Origin: Gemmatimonadota bacterium
GTDB taxonomy: Bacteria; Gemmatimonadota; Gemmatimonadetes; Longimicrobiales; Gaopeijiaceae
Length of the DNA: 6,307 nucleotides
Direction of reading: 5' to 3'
Assembly (NCBI GenBank): GCA_018678395.1
Contig: JAHHMJ010000129.1
Location: 1-6,307, forward strand
The position numbers were made by a program, and so were the translations under genes. The first letter of the stretch is position 1, and the number at the start of each line of letters is the position of its first letter. The notes under the pieces were generated by a model that saw nothing but the letters and a program-made list of their open reading frames with translations, had not been told where the DNA came from and did no database searches. Below, piece after piece: positions 1-6,093 of the stretch.

Positions 1-393
1 GGTCGCATCCGGATCGACCAGGACCGGCCTGATTCCCCGACTGGCCCGGGCCTCGGCGACCAACCGCTCCATGCGGGCGTCGAGCGAAGGCAGGTGCGGA
101 GCCATGCGCGCCAGCGTGACGATCATCGAGTCCGGGGGCGCCGGAAGCAGCGTGATGGCGTACCCGGGCACGTTGTCGGCGATGATCGCGCCGTTGCGAT
201 CGAAGACCGTGCCGCGGGGCGGCGGCAGATCGAGCGGTCGGAGCCGGTTCGACTCGGCGGTCAACTGGTACGTGCTCGAGCCGAGCACCTGGACGCGAAA
301 GAAGGCGAGCGCCAGCAGTCCCATGAGCCCGACCAGAACGCCGTAGAGCAGGCGCACCCGATGTCCCCGTGCAAGCGGATGATTCGGATTCAC
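1..393 (-). CDS. mrdA: Penicillin-binding protein 2 (peptidoglycan D,D-transpeptidase), N-terminal part, cut by window edge
   Basis: Only the first 131 codons are present; the frame runs open off the left edge. PBP2 is the class B transpeptidase that cross-links new lateral-wall peptidoglycan with RodA and the MreBCD scaffold. The visible part has a short basic cytoplasmic tail, one membrane anchor (about residues 14-36, rich in Leu/Val/Gly/Phe) and the start of the periplasmic pedestal domain. The pedestal signature is clear: a YQLTAESNR segment at 42-50 followed by PPPRGTVFDRNGAIIADN at 57-74, the conserved 'N-R-x-R...P-x-R-G-x-I-x-D-R-N-G' pattern of class B PBPs. The catalytic SxxK, SxN and KTG motifs would lie beyond the window. 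The start is GTG at 391-393, overlapping the mreD stop as GTGA with GGAGG six bases upstream. The position after mreBCD favours PBP2 over FtsI (PBP3), which normally sits in the dcw cluster. Confidence 0.93.
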   Translation of the reverse strand, partial: MNPNHPLARGHRVRLLYGVLVGLMGLLALAFFRVQVLGSSTYQLTAESNRLRPLDLPPPRGTVFDRNGAIIADNVPGYAITLLPAPPDSMIVTLARMAPHLPSLDARMERLVAEARASRGIRPVLVDPDAT

Positions 394-872
394 GACCGCC
401 CTCCCGTCTCGAGCCAGTTGCCGAAGACCCGCACCAGGACGAGCCCCACGACGGCAACGTAGACCGACGCCACCGTTGCGTCCACGAGGAGCGCCCGCTG
501 GAGCGGTTCCCGCACGTCCGGCGCCGTCATGGTCCACTGGATGCCGTCGCGCACCCACTTGCCCACGAAGAGATACAGAGCCACGAAGGTCGCGGACTCG
601 CCGACGAAGAGGTCCCGCGTCCGTGACGCCGCGGCTCCGACGACCGTCATCGCCACCGTCGAGGTCCCGAAAGCGAGCGCGTTCAGCGCGTCTTCGAGGA
701 GTCCCAGGACGAAGCCGATGCCCGCTCCCGTGCCCATACGCACCTCACGGGCGAGCACCAGGAGGCCGAGCGTGGACAGGTCGGGCGCACCCGCCCTCAG
801 GGAGAAGCCCACGTGCAGGACGAAGTGCAGGACCATCAGGACGACCGCACCGACGACGACGAGGAGTCTCAC
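390..872 (-). CDS. mreD: Rod shape-determining membrane protein MreD
   Basis: Encodes a 160-residue, very hydrophobic inner-membrane protein, the usual MreD length. MreD acts with MreC to couple cytoplasmic MreB filaments to the periplasmic wall-synthesis enzymes. Hydrophobic stretches are at about residues 2-22, 33-43, 48-62, 68-83, 93-107 and 128-150, consistent with the five or six helices of the family. The most recognisable piece is GFVLGLLEDALNALAFGTST at 53-72, matching the family pattern G-x-x-x-G-L-L-x-D followed by a small-residue G-T/N segment. The frame is open further upstream to 989, but that would overlap mreC by about 120 bases. I chose GTG at 870-872 because it overlaps the mreC stop as GTGA, has GGAGG six bases upstream, and leads directly into the first helix. 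MreD sequences are poorly conserved, so position between mreC and mrdA adds much of the confidence. Confidence 0.92.
   Translation of the reverse strand: MRLLVVVGAVVLMVLHFVLHVGFSLRAGAPDLSTLGLLVLAREVRMGTGAGIGFVLGLLEDALNALAFGTSTVAMTVVGAAASRTRDLFVGESATFVALYLFVGKWVRDGIQWTMTAPDVREPLQRALLVDATVASVYVAVVGLVLVRVFGNWLETGGRS
400..404 (-). promoter_or_regulatory. Shine-Dalgarno site of mrdA
   Basis: The transcript carries GGAGG six bases before the mrdA GTG, inside the last codons of mreD. It decides the mrdA start, which overlaps the mreD stop as GTGA. Confidence 0.75.
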
Positions 873-1870
873 TGGGCACCTCCGGACGACCTGTTCCCAC
901 CGCGGAGACGGGCCACGGAGTCCCGAAGCGCCTCGACCCGCGCACGCAGCGCCGCGAGCGAATCGATGCGCGCCGTCTCTCGGGCCCATCGGTCCGGTCG
1001 GGTGCCGGTCTCCCCCTCCGGCCAGATCACGGCACCGTCCGCCAGCATCGCCGCCGAGTCCGGCGGCGTCACGACGAGCACCTGATCCATGTCACCGGGG
1101 AGGACGTAGGGCTGGACCCAATACGCCGTGATCCACCCACCCTCCTCTTCGGCGAGTTCGACGACCCGACCGATCGGGATGCCACGGGGAAAGATGCCCC
1201 CGGTCCCCGCCGTCACGATCTCGGCGCCCGGGTCGAGGCGGGTGTGGTACGGTGTTCCCGTCAGCAGAAGGCGGTCCTCTTCCCTGAAGAGCCCGCGACG
1301 CGATTCGATCATGCCGTACACCGCCCCGTCGCGGCTCATCGCGCTCGCACGGAAGTCCGGGTGGGTCCAGTCCATACCGATCGCGCTCCCGGGGCGCACC
1401 TCGCGCAGCACCCCTCCCAGACCCTCGCGCGTCAGAATCGGGGCCCGCGGCGGCACGCCGTCGTCAGCTCCGAGGTTGAGCAGGAAGATGCCCTCGGAGC
1501 CCTGCGTGCCCGGCCGCAGCACCTGTGCGGCCCGCCAGGGCGCCTCGGCGCGCTCCGACAGCCCGAGAAGCGCGCGCAACCTGCGGTTCTCCTCTTCGAG
1601 CGTGGAGCGCGCGACCAGCCGCGCGGTCGCCGAGTCGAGCCGCGCCTGCAGCACCTGCACGTCGAGCGTCCGTTGGCGGGCCGCCAGGACCAGCTCGTTC
1701 AAGCCGAGGAAGGGCCGCAACACCGACACCCGCATCGACGATGCGAGGTTGTCCTGCGCGCCGACCGGCAGCAGCCACAGGACGAAAGCCGCCAGCAGGA
1801 AGCCCCCGCTCACGTAGAGCTGACGCCGGGCGTCGGCCTCTACCGGGTCTGGGGGCACATATGGCGGCAC
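869..1870 (-). CDS. mreC: Rod shape-determining protein MreC, with an extra C-terminal coiled coil
   Basis: Encodes 333 residues. MreC is a bitopic inner-membrane protein whose periplasmic part binds PBP2 and helps activate the elongasome. Order seen: short N-terminal tail; one membrane helix at about 17-36; a coiled coil at about 63-104 with heptad-like Leu/Val spacing ending in STLEEENRRLRALLGL (89-104), the standard MreC transition; then the beta-rich core. The core has the family hallmarks GADDGV (134-139), the GLGGVLREV strand (150-158) and GGIFPRGIPIGRV (224-236). After the core ends near 268 there is a further helical stretch at about 293-324 with regular Leu/Val/Ile, which most MreC proteins I know of lack. 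The start is GTG, 7 nt after the mreB stop. An in-frame stop lies just upstream, so only a slightly later GTG (codon 5, 1856-1858) competes. No clear Shine-Dalgarno is seen, suggesting coupling to mreB translation. Confidence 0.95.
   Translation of the reverse strand: MPPYVPPDPVEADARRQLYVSGGFLLAAFVLWLLPVGAQDNLASSMRVSVLRPFLGLNELVLAARQRTLDVQVLQARLDSATARLVARSTLEEENRRLRALLGLSERAEAPWRAAQVLRPGTQGSEGIFLLNLGADDGVPPRAPILTREGLGGVLREVRPGSAIGMDWTHPDFRASAMSRDGAVYGMIESRRGLFREEDRLLLTGTPYHTRLDPGAEIVTAGTGGIFPRGIPIGRVVELAEEEGGWITAYWVQPYVLPGDMDQVLVVTPPDSAAMLADGAVIWPEGETGTRPDRWARETARIDSLAALRARVEALRDSVARLRGGNRSSGGAQ
879..883 (-). promoter_or_regulatory. Shine-Dalgarno site of mreD
   Basis: The transcript carries GGAGG six bases before the mreD GTG, inside the last codons of mreC. 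It fixes the mreD start and rules out the much longer upstream reading frame. Confidence 0.75.
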
Positions 1871-1877
1871 GTCCCCG

Positions 1878-2909
1878 TCACGTGGTCAGGACGGCTCGGT
1901 ACTTGTTCAGATCGTCGAGGATCCGGCCGGCACCCCGGACGACGCAGGTGAGCGGCTCCTCGTCGACGTGAATCGGAAGGTTGGTCTCCTGCGCGAGGAG
2001 GCGGTCCAACCCGCGAATCAGAGCCCCACCCCCCGTCATGACGATCCCGCGATCGACGATGTCCGACGCGAGCTCGGGCGGCGTGATCTCGAGCGCACGC
2101 CGCACCGCCTCGACGATGGCCTGAATGGGCTCCTGGATGCACTCCCGGACCTCGTGGGAATGCACGGTCACCGTCTTGGGAATCCCACTGACGAGGTCGC
2201 GGCCCTTCACGTCCATCTCGCGCTCGTCGCCGAGGTCGAAGGCGGACCCGATCTGGATCTTGATCGCCTCGGCCGTCGGTTCGCCGATGAGCAGGTTGTA
2301 GTTCTTGCGCAGGAAGGTGACGATCGCCGCGTCGAGTTCGTCTCCGCCCACACGGATGGACGTGTTCGAGATAATCCCGGCGAGGGCGATCACCGCGATC
2401 TCGGTCGTCCCACCGCCGATGTCGATCACCATGTTGCCCGTCGGGGTCTCGACCGGCAGCCCCACGCCGATCGCCGCGGCCATCGGCTCGTCGACCATGT
2501 AGACCGCCTTCGCACCGGCCGCCATCGCGCTGGAGCGCACGGCCCGGCGCTCCAACTCGGTGATCCCGGACGGCACGCCAACCACCACGCGCGGCTTGAT
2601 GCGGAAGATGCGCTTCGCCGTGACCTGCTTGAGAAAATGCCGGAGCATCATCTCGGTCACATCGACGTCGGCGATGACGCCGTCCTTGAGCGGTCGCACG
2701 GCCTCGATGCCCTCCGGAGTCCGCCCGAGCATCCGCTTGGCCTCGAGCCCGATGCCGGTGATGCGGCGCCCCGACTTCTGGACGGCCACCACCGACGGCT
2801 CGTTGAGCACGACTCCCTCGCCCTTCACGTACACCAGGGTGTTGGCGGTGCCCAGGTCCACGGCGATGTCATTTACGGGGATCAGGCGCCCCGAATCGAA
2901 CCAGGCCAA
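1878..2909 (-). CDS. mreB: Rod shape-determining protein MreB (bacterial actin homologue)
   Basis: Encodes 343 residues from the chosen start, the normal MreB length. MreB forms ATP-dependent filaments under the inner membrane that position wall-elongation complexes. The actin-fold nucleotide motifs are intact: phosphate-1 loop DLGTANT (18-24), catalytic Glu in VDEPMAAAIG (139-148, Glu141), phosphate-2 loop DIGGGTTE (163-170), and the adenosine-site MTGGGALIRGLD near the C-terminus. The frame stays open upstream to 3158, well into dut, so the start must be judged. The TTG at 2907-2909 gives MAWFDSGRLIPVNDIAVDLG, placing the phosphate loop at the usual distance from the N-terminus. AGAGAG lies 8 nt upstream. 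No in-frame ATG or GTG lies between the TTG and the conserved core. Trp3, Phe4, Leu9 and Ile10 could provide membrane contact, as the N-terminus does in other Gram-negative MreBs. It is the first gene of the mreBCD-mrdA unit. Confidence 0.96.
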   Translation of the reverse strand: MAWFDSGRLIPVNDIAVDLGTANTLVYVKGEGVVLNEPSVVAVQKSGRRITGIGLEAKRMLGRTPEGIEAVRPLKDGVIADVDVTEMMLRHFLKQVTAKRIFRIKPRVVVGVPSGITELERRAVRSSAMAAGAKAVYMVDEPMAAAIGVGLPVETPTGNMVIDIGGGTTEIAVIALAGIISNTSIRVGGDELDAAIVTFLRKNYNLLIGEPTAEAIKIQIGSAFDLGDEREMDVKGRDLVSGIPKTVTVHSHEVRECIQEPIQAIVEAVRRALEITPPELASDIVDRGIVMTGGGALIRGLDRLLAQETNLPIHVDEEPLTCVVRGAGRILDDLNKYRAVLTT

Positions 2910-2917
2910 GGGCGAAA

Positions 2918-2923
2918 CTCTCT
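2918..2923 (-). promoter_or_regulatory. Candidate Shine-Dalgarno for the TTG start of mreB
   Basis: The transcript reads AGAGAG eight bases before the proposed TTG start. It is only a partial anti-Shine-Dalgarno match, weaker than the GGAGG sites of mreD and mrdA. It supports the TTG choice but does not prove it. Confidence 0.4.
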
Positions 2924-2954
2924 GGGGTGAGCGGGAGGGGAACGCGGGATCCGG

Positions 2955-2969
2955 CGGGGCGAAGCCCCG
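2955..2969 (-). other. GC hairpin in the dut-mreB intergenic gap
   Basis: On the transcribed strand CGGGGC-TTC-GCCCCG forms a perfect 6-bp inverted repeat with a 3-nt loop. No T-run follows, so it is not a classical intrinsic terminator. It sits about 45 nt before the mreB start and would lie in the mreB 5' leader if transcription starts upstream of it. It may be a leader structure, a weak terminator, or chance in GC-rich DNA. Confidence 0.4.
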
Positions 2970-2983
2970 GGAACGGATGGCGG

Positions 2984-3012
2984 AAACTAGTCGGCGCGCC
3001 CGAAGGGAGCAA
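2984..3012 (-). promoter_or_regulatory. Weak candidate sigma70-type promoter for mreBCD-mrdA
   Basis: The 121-nt gap between the dut stop and the mreB start has one relatively AT-rich spot. On the minus strand TTGCTC (3007-3012) and TAGTTT (2984-2989) are 17 nt apart, the preferred spacing. Each box matches only three of six consensus positions. The location, just after dut and before a tightly packed operon, is right for a promoter, but the sequence match alone could be chance. Confidence 0.22.
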
Positions 3013-3030
3013 GGATGATGCCCGGGTCGT

Positions 3031-3480
3031 TCAGCCCCTCCCCGTGGACCCGAATCCTCCGTCCCCACGGGCCGTTTCCCCCACCTCGACCACCTCGTCC
3101 ACGGTGGGCGTGGCGAACCGCGCGAACACCATCTGGGCGATGCGTTCCCCGCGGGCAATCGCCACCGGCTCCCGACCGAGGTTGATCAGGGGCACCTTGA
3201 CCTCCCCGCGGTAGTCGGGGTCGATCGTTCCCGGGGTGTTGGGCAGCGTCACACCATGCTTGACGGCCATGCCGCTACGAGGCCGGACCTGACACTCGAG
3301 ATGCTCGGGCATCTCCAGAACCAGGCCGGTCCCCACGAGGCGGATGTCGCCGGGCTCCAACACGAAGTCGGCCTCGGCCGACCGCACGTCGTACCCCACG
3401 GCGTGGGCCGAAGCTCGCGACGGCAGCGGGAGATCCGGATTCCCGGGCAGGCGAAGGAACCGGATGCGATCGTCGCCCAC
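3031..3480 (-). CDS. dut: Deoxyuridine 5'-triphosphate nucleotidohydrolase (dUTPase)
   Basis: Encodes 149 residues, the standard length of a homotrimeric dUTPase. It hydrolyses dUTP to dUMP and pyrophosphate in the cytoplasm, keeping uracil out of DNA and feeding thymidylate synthesis. All five family motifs are present in order: motif 1 AVGYDVRSA (27-35, Mg-binding Asp31), motif 2 PRSGMAVKHG (67-76), motif 3 GTIDPDYRGEV (84-94, with Asp87 as the water-activating residue and Tyr90 as the uracil-stacking residue by family alignment), motif 4 RGERIAQMVF (110-119), and the glycine-rich motif 5 RGDGGFGSTG (138-147) that closes over the phosphates. The one mild oddity is Val28, where Ala is usual before GYD. 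The start is GTG at 3478-3480, leaving 2 nt after the ald stop; the frame continues upstream only as a shadow of ald. No Shine-Dalgarno is obvious, so translation is probably coupled to ald. Confidence 0.97.
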   Translation of the reverse strand: MGDDRIRFLRLPGNPDLPLPSRASAHAVGYDVRSAEADFVLEPGDIRLVGTGLVLEMPEHLECQVRPRSGMAVKHGVTLPNTPGTIDPDYRGEVKVPLINLGREPVAIARGERIAQMVFARFATPTVDEVVEVGETARGDGGFGSTGRG

Positions 3481-3482
3481 CG

Positions 3483-4598
3483 TCAGCCCAGGACCGTCGA
3501 CACGTCCTTCGAGGGCAGGTCGAAGGCCTCTGCCACGCCGGCATACACGATGTCGCCGTGCACGACGTTGAGGCCGAGCGCGAGCGCGGGGTCGTCCGCG
3601 CACGCCGTCTTCCACCCCTTGGCGGCGAGGGTCAGCGCGTAGGGCAACGTGGCGTTCGTCAGGGCCAGCGTGCTCGTCCGCGGGACGCCGCCCGGCATGT
3701 TGGCCACCGCGTAGTGAATCACGCCGTCGACGGTATAGATCGGGTCGTCGTGCGTGGTCGGGCGGATCGTCTCGACGCAGCCGCCCTGGTCGACCGCGAC
3801 ATCCACGATCACCGAGCCCGGGCGCATCGTGGAGAGATCGCCCCGCTGGACCAGCGAGGGGGCCTTCTTGCCCGGGATCAGCACCGCGCCCACCACGAGA
3901 TCCGAGTCCTCGAGCTGCTTCCGCACCCCGTAGCGCGTGCTGTAGAGCAGATTGACGTTGGCCGGCATGACGTCCGACAGGTAGCGCAGACGGGACAGCG
4001 AGATGTCCATGATCGCTACGCGCGCTCCCAGGCCCGCCGCCATCTTCGCCGCGTTCACGCCGACGATCCCGCCACCGAGGATCAGCACCTTGCCCGGCAT
4101 GACCCCGGGGACGCCGCCGAGGAGCACGCCCGCCCCGCCCGAGTGGCGCTCGAGGTACTTGGCGCCCTCCTGAATGGCCATGCGTCCCGCCACCTCGGAC
4201 ATCGGCGTCAGCAGCGGCAACTCGCCGCTGTCGAGCTCGACCGTCTCGTAGGCCAGAGCCACGGCGCCCGAATCCATGACCGCGCGGGTGAGCGGCTCGG
4301 AGGCGGCGAAATGGAAATAGGTGAAGAGCAACTGGCCCTCGCGCATGCGCGGCCACTCGACCTCGATCGGCTCCTTCACCTTCATGATCATCTCGGCGCG
4401 CGCCCACACCTCGTCGGCCGTATCGACGATTTCGGCGCCGGCACCCTCGTAGAAGTCGTCGGTGAAGCCGCTCGGGAGTCCCGCCCCCTTCTCCACGACG
4501 ATCTGGTGACCGGCGTGGGTCAGTGCCTCGGCCCCGGCCGGGGTCAGGGCGACGCGATACTCCTCCCGCTTGATCTCCTTCGGAACGCCGATCAGCAT
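3483..4598 (-). CDS. ald: Alanine dehydrogenase (NAD-dependent)
   Basis: Encodes 371 residues. The enzyme reversibly converts L-alanine + NAD+ + water to pyruvate, ammonium and NADH, so it can either catabolise alanine or make it, including for peptidoglycan. The N-terminus [20 protein letters not shown] is typical of the family. The residues known to act in the Mycobacterium tuberculosis enzyme fall at identical positions: Arg15, Lys75 (in KVKEP), His96 (in TYFHFA) and Asp270 (in VDVAVDQGG). The Rossmann loop is GGGIVG at 175-180, with Asp198 at the end of the next strand for the NAD ribose. The ATG at 4596-4598 is the only ATG start among the seven visible starts; GAGAG lies about 10 nt upstream. 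A 124-nt gap separates it from the M16 gene and dut follows after 2 nt. NAD(P) transhydrogenase subunit alpha is a relative but is longer, with added C-terminal membrane helices. Confidence 0.97.
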   Translation of the reverse strand: MLIGVPKEIKREEYRVALTPAGAEALTHAGHQIVVEKGAGLPSGFTDDFYEGAGAEIVDTADEVWARAEMIMKVKEPIEVEWPRMREGQLLFTYFHFAASEPLTRAVMDSGAVALAYETVELDSGELPLLTPMSEVAGRMAIQEGAKYLERHSGGAGVLLGGVPGVMPGKVLILGGGIVGVNAAKMAAGLGARVAIMDISLSRLRYLSDVMPANVNLLYSTRYGVRKQLEDSDLVVGAVLIPGKKAPSLVQRGDLSTMRPGSVIVDVAVDQGGCVETIRPTTHDDPIYTVDGVIHYAVANMPGGVPRTSTLALTNATLPYALTLAAKGWKTACADDPALALGLNVVHGDIVYAGVAEAFDLPSKDVSTVLG

Positions 4599-4722
4599 CG
4601 TGGACCGTCTCTCATGGTAAGGGGGACTTCGGACCGCCCGGATCGCGCCGGGCGATACGGGCCGTTCGGAAGGTAGCGCGGCGGCACACCCGACCGGAAC
4701 CGGTGGGGCGGCGGAACGCGGT
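4599..4722 (-). other. Intergenic gap / leader upstream of ald
   Basis: These 124 nt between the M16 stop and the ald start hold no gene I can support. On the transcribed strand they contain a small ACCGG-TT-CCGGT palindrome near the M16 end and a stronger 7-bp hairpin closer to ald (annotated separately). I found no convincing -35/-10 pair: the best TA---T hexamers have poor partners. The gap may hold a promoter of a GC-rich type I cannot recognise by eye. Confidence 0.6.
4635..4654 (-). other. Perfect 7-bp hairpin in the ald leader
   Basis: On the transcribed strand CGCCCGG-CGCGAT-CCGGGCG gives a perfect 7-bp stem with a 6-nt loop, 36 nt upstream of the ald ATG. There is no T-tract after it, so an intrinsic terminator is unlikely, though it might protect the 3' end of the pnp-M16 transcript or structure the ald 5' leader. 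It is the longest perfect stem I noticed in either intergenic gap. Confidence 0.45.
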
Positions 4723-6093
4723 TTACGCCGACTCGGCCGACCCGTCCGGGCCGAGGTGGAGCGTGAACTGTGCGCCGGGGTCGTAGCCCAGGCGAGCCGC
4801 CTCCCGCACATCGTCGGCGGTGACGGCGTCGACGCGAGCCAGGAGCGCGTCGAGGTCGAGCCATGGCTCTCCGTGCAAGGCAGAGCCGGCGAGGCGGTAC
4901 AGCCGGTTGCTCGTGGACTCGAGCGAGAGCATGATCTGCCCCTTGAGCTGCCGCCGGGTCTGTTCGAGTTCGTCGGCGCCGAGGCCCTCGGCAGCGAGGC
5001 GCGCGTACTCCTCGCGCAATGCGTCTTCGGCGCGTCCCGCCCCTCCCGCACGCGTGCCCAGGTACACCCCGGCCAGACCCGCTCGGGCGTAGAACGACTG
5101 GAACGAGAACACCGTGTAGGCGAGGCCGAGCTCCTCGCGGATGCGCTGGAACAGCCGGGAGCTCATGCCCCCGCCGAATGCCAGCGACACCAGGATCAGC
5201 GGAACGCGCAGCCGATGCGCGTGCGGGACGGTGGTCGTCCCGACCACGAGGTGGGCCTGCGCCGTGTCGCGCTCGACGTGCACCCGCCCCTCGGCAGCCG
5301 ACGGGCTCGCCGGTGCCGGGCGGGGCGGATCCCCTTCGGCCGCGTCCCCGAGGTGGTGCTGCACGAGCTCCAGAAACCGATCGTGGTCGACGTTCCCGGC
5401 TGCCGCGACCACCAGGTGACGCCCCCGGTAGTGGGATTCGTGCACGTCCCGCAGGTCGTCGATCGACAGCGCCGAGACCGTGTCCCTCGTGCCCAGGATG
5501 GCGTGGCCGTAGGGATGCCCCTGCCACAGGCGAGATCCGTGCAGTTCGAACACGCGATCGTCGGGTGTGTCCTCGACCTGGGCGATCTCCTCGAGAACGA
5601 CCTCGCGCTCGAGATCGAGGTCGCTCGAGCGCAGCGCCGGCCGACGCACCATGTCACTCAGGACATCGAGGGCCTCGGGGAGGTTGGCGTCCAGCACGCG
5701 CGCCTGAAACGACGTGTGCTCACGAGATGTGAACGCGTCGAGCGACCCCCCGAGAGCCTCGAGCGAGAGCGCGATCTCACGGGCCGACCGACGCTCGGTC
5801 CCCTTGAAGACCATGTGCTCCAGCATATGACTCTCGCCCATGCGCTCGGGCGCCTCGTGCGCCGAGCCGTGGCGGATCCAGACACCGACGGCGGCCGAGC
5901 GCACGCCGGGAATCCGCTCGGAGAGCACCCGGACGCCGTTCGAGAGCGTCCGATCCGAGATCGGCGGCGTGGCACCGTCCCGGGAAACGTCCGAGGGGGA
6001 CGTGACCGTGTGGCCACGCCCCCCTCGATCCGACCGTCGCGTCACGTCAGGCGTCGTCGCCGGACTCACCGCCGTCGGTGGCCGCCTCGCCAC
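4723..6093 (-). CDS. M16 family zinc metallopeptidase (processing-peptidase / MlpA-PepR type)
   Basis: Encodes 456 residues with the two-domain layout of single-chain M16B peptidases. The N-terminal domain carries the inverted zinc motif HMLEH (89-93; His89, Glu92, His93) and the downstream ligand Glu169 in REVVLEEI, plus the HPYGHAILGT segment, so it should be catalytically active. The C-terminal domain lacks a zinc site and has RIREELGLAYTVFSF, the Arg/Tyr substrate-binding element of the inactive half. No signal peptide is visible; the first 48 residues are a Pro/Arg/Thr/Ser-rich extension before TLSNGVRVLSE, so it is probably cytoplasmic. Its natural substrate cannot be told from sequence. 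The GTG at 6091-6093 is chosen because GAGGAGG lies six bases upstream, although it overlaps pnp by 47 nt. GTGs at 6067-6069 and 6043-6045 (just after the pnp stop) are alternatives giving 448 or 440 residues. An M16 gene near pnp is also known in Bacillus and Mycobacterium. Confidence 0.92.
   Translation of the reverse strand: MARRPPTAVSPATTPDVTRRSDRGGRGHTVTSPSDVSRDGATPPISDRTLSNGVRVLSERIPGVRSAAVGVWIRHGSAHEAPERMGESHMLEHMVFKGTERRSAREIALSLEALGGSLDAFTSREHTSFQARVLDANLPEALDVLSDMVRRPALRSSDLDLEREVVLEEIAQVEDTPDDRVFELHGSRLWQGHPYGHAILGTRDTVSALSIDDLRDVHESHYRGRHLVVAAAGNVDHDRFLELVQHHLGDAAEGDPPRPAPASPSAAEGRVHVERDTAQAHLVVGTTTVPHAHRLRVPLILVSLAFGGGMSSRLFQRIREELGLAYTVFSFQSFYARAGLAGVYLGTRAGGAGRAEDALREEYARLAAEGLGADELEQTRRQLKGQIMLSLESTSNRLYRLAGSALHGEPWLDLDALLARVDAVTADDVREAARLGYDPGAQFTLHLGPDGSAESA

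Noticed and set aside
476..1951. Long plus-strand open frame of 491 codons
   Set aside because: It runs antisense to mreC and mreD, both of which have clear family motifs. Its product is Arg/Pro/Gly-rich with no recognisable domain, as expected of a GC-rich shadow frame.
1968..2930. Plus-strand open frame of 320 codons
   Set aside because: It is the antisense of mreB; the His/Asp/Arg-rich product has no domain I recognise.
2910..3158. N-terminal extension of MreB by 83 residues
   Set aside because: The frame is open, but the extension overlaps dut, is Pro/Arg/Ser-rich, and no MreB I know carries such a segment.
3558..4676. Plus-strand open frame of 372 codons
   Set aside because: It is antisense to ald, which has all its active-site residues. 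The product is a low-complexity His/Arg/Asp-rich sequence.
4660..4722. Possible promoter for ald (TTCCGG - 18 nt - TACCTT on the minus strand)
   Set aside because: Both hexamers match consensus poorly, and such pairs occur by chance; not enough to report.
4592..5527. Minus-strand open frame of 311 codons in another frame of the M16 gene
   Set aside because: It overlaps the M16 coding frame, and its translation is Arg/Gly/Pro/Ala-rich without motifs.
4918..5778. Short near-repeat CTCGAGCGAGAGC in the M16 gene (near 4918 and 5758)
   Set aside because: Both copies encode a LSLE helix segment in common codons; too short to be a functional DNA repeat, and it does not mark equivalent positions of the two M16 domains as far as I can tell.
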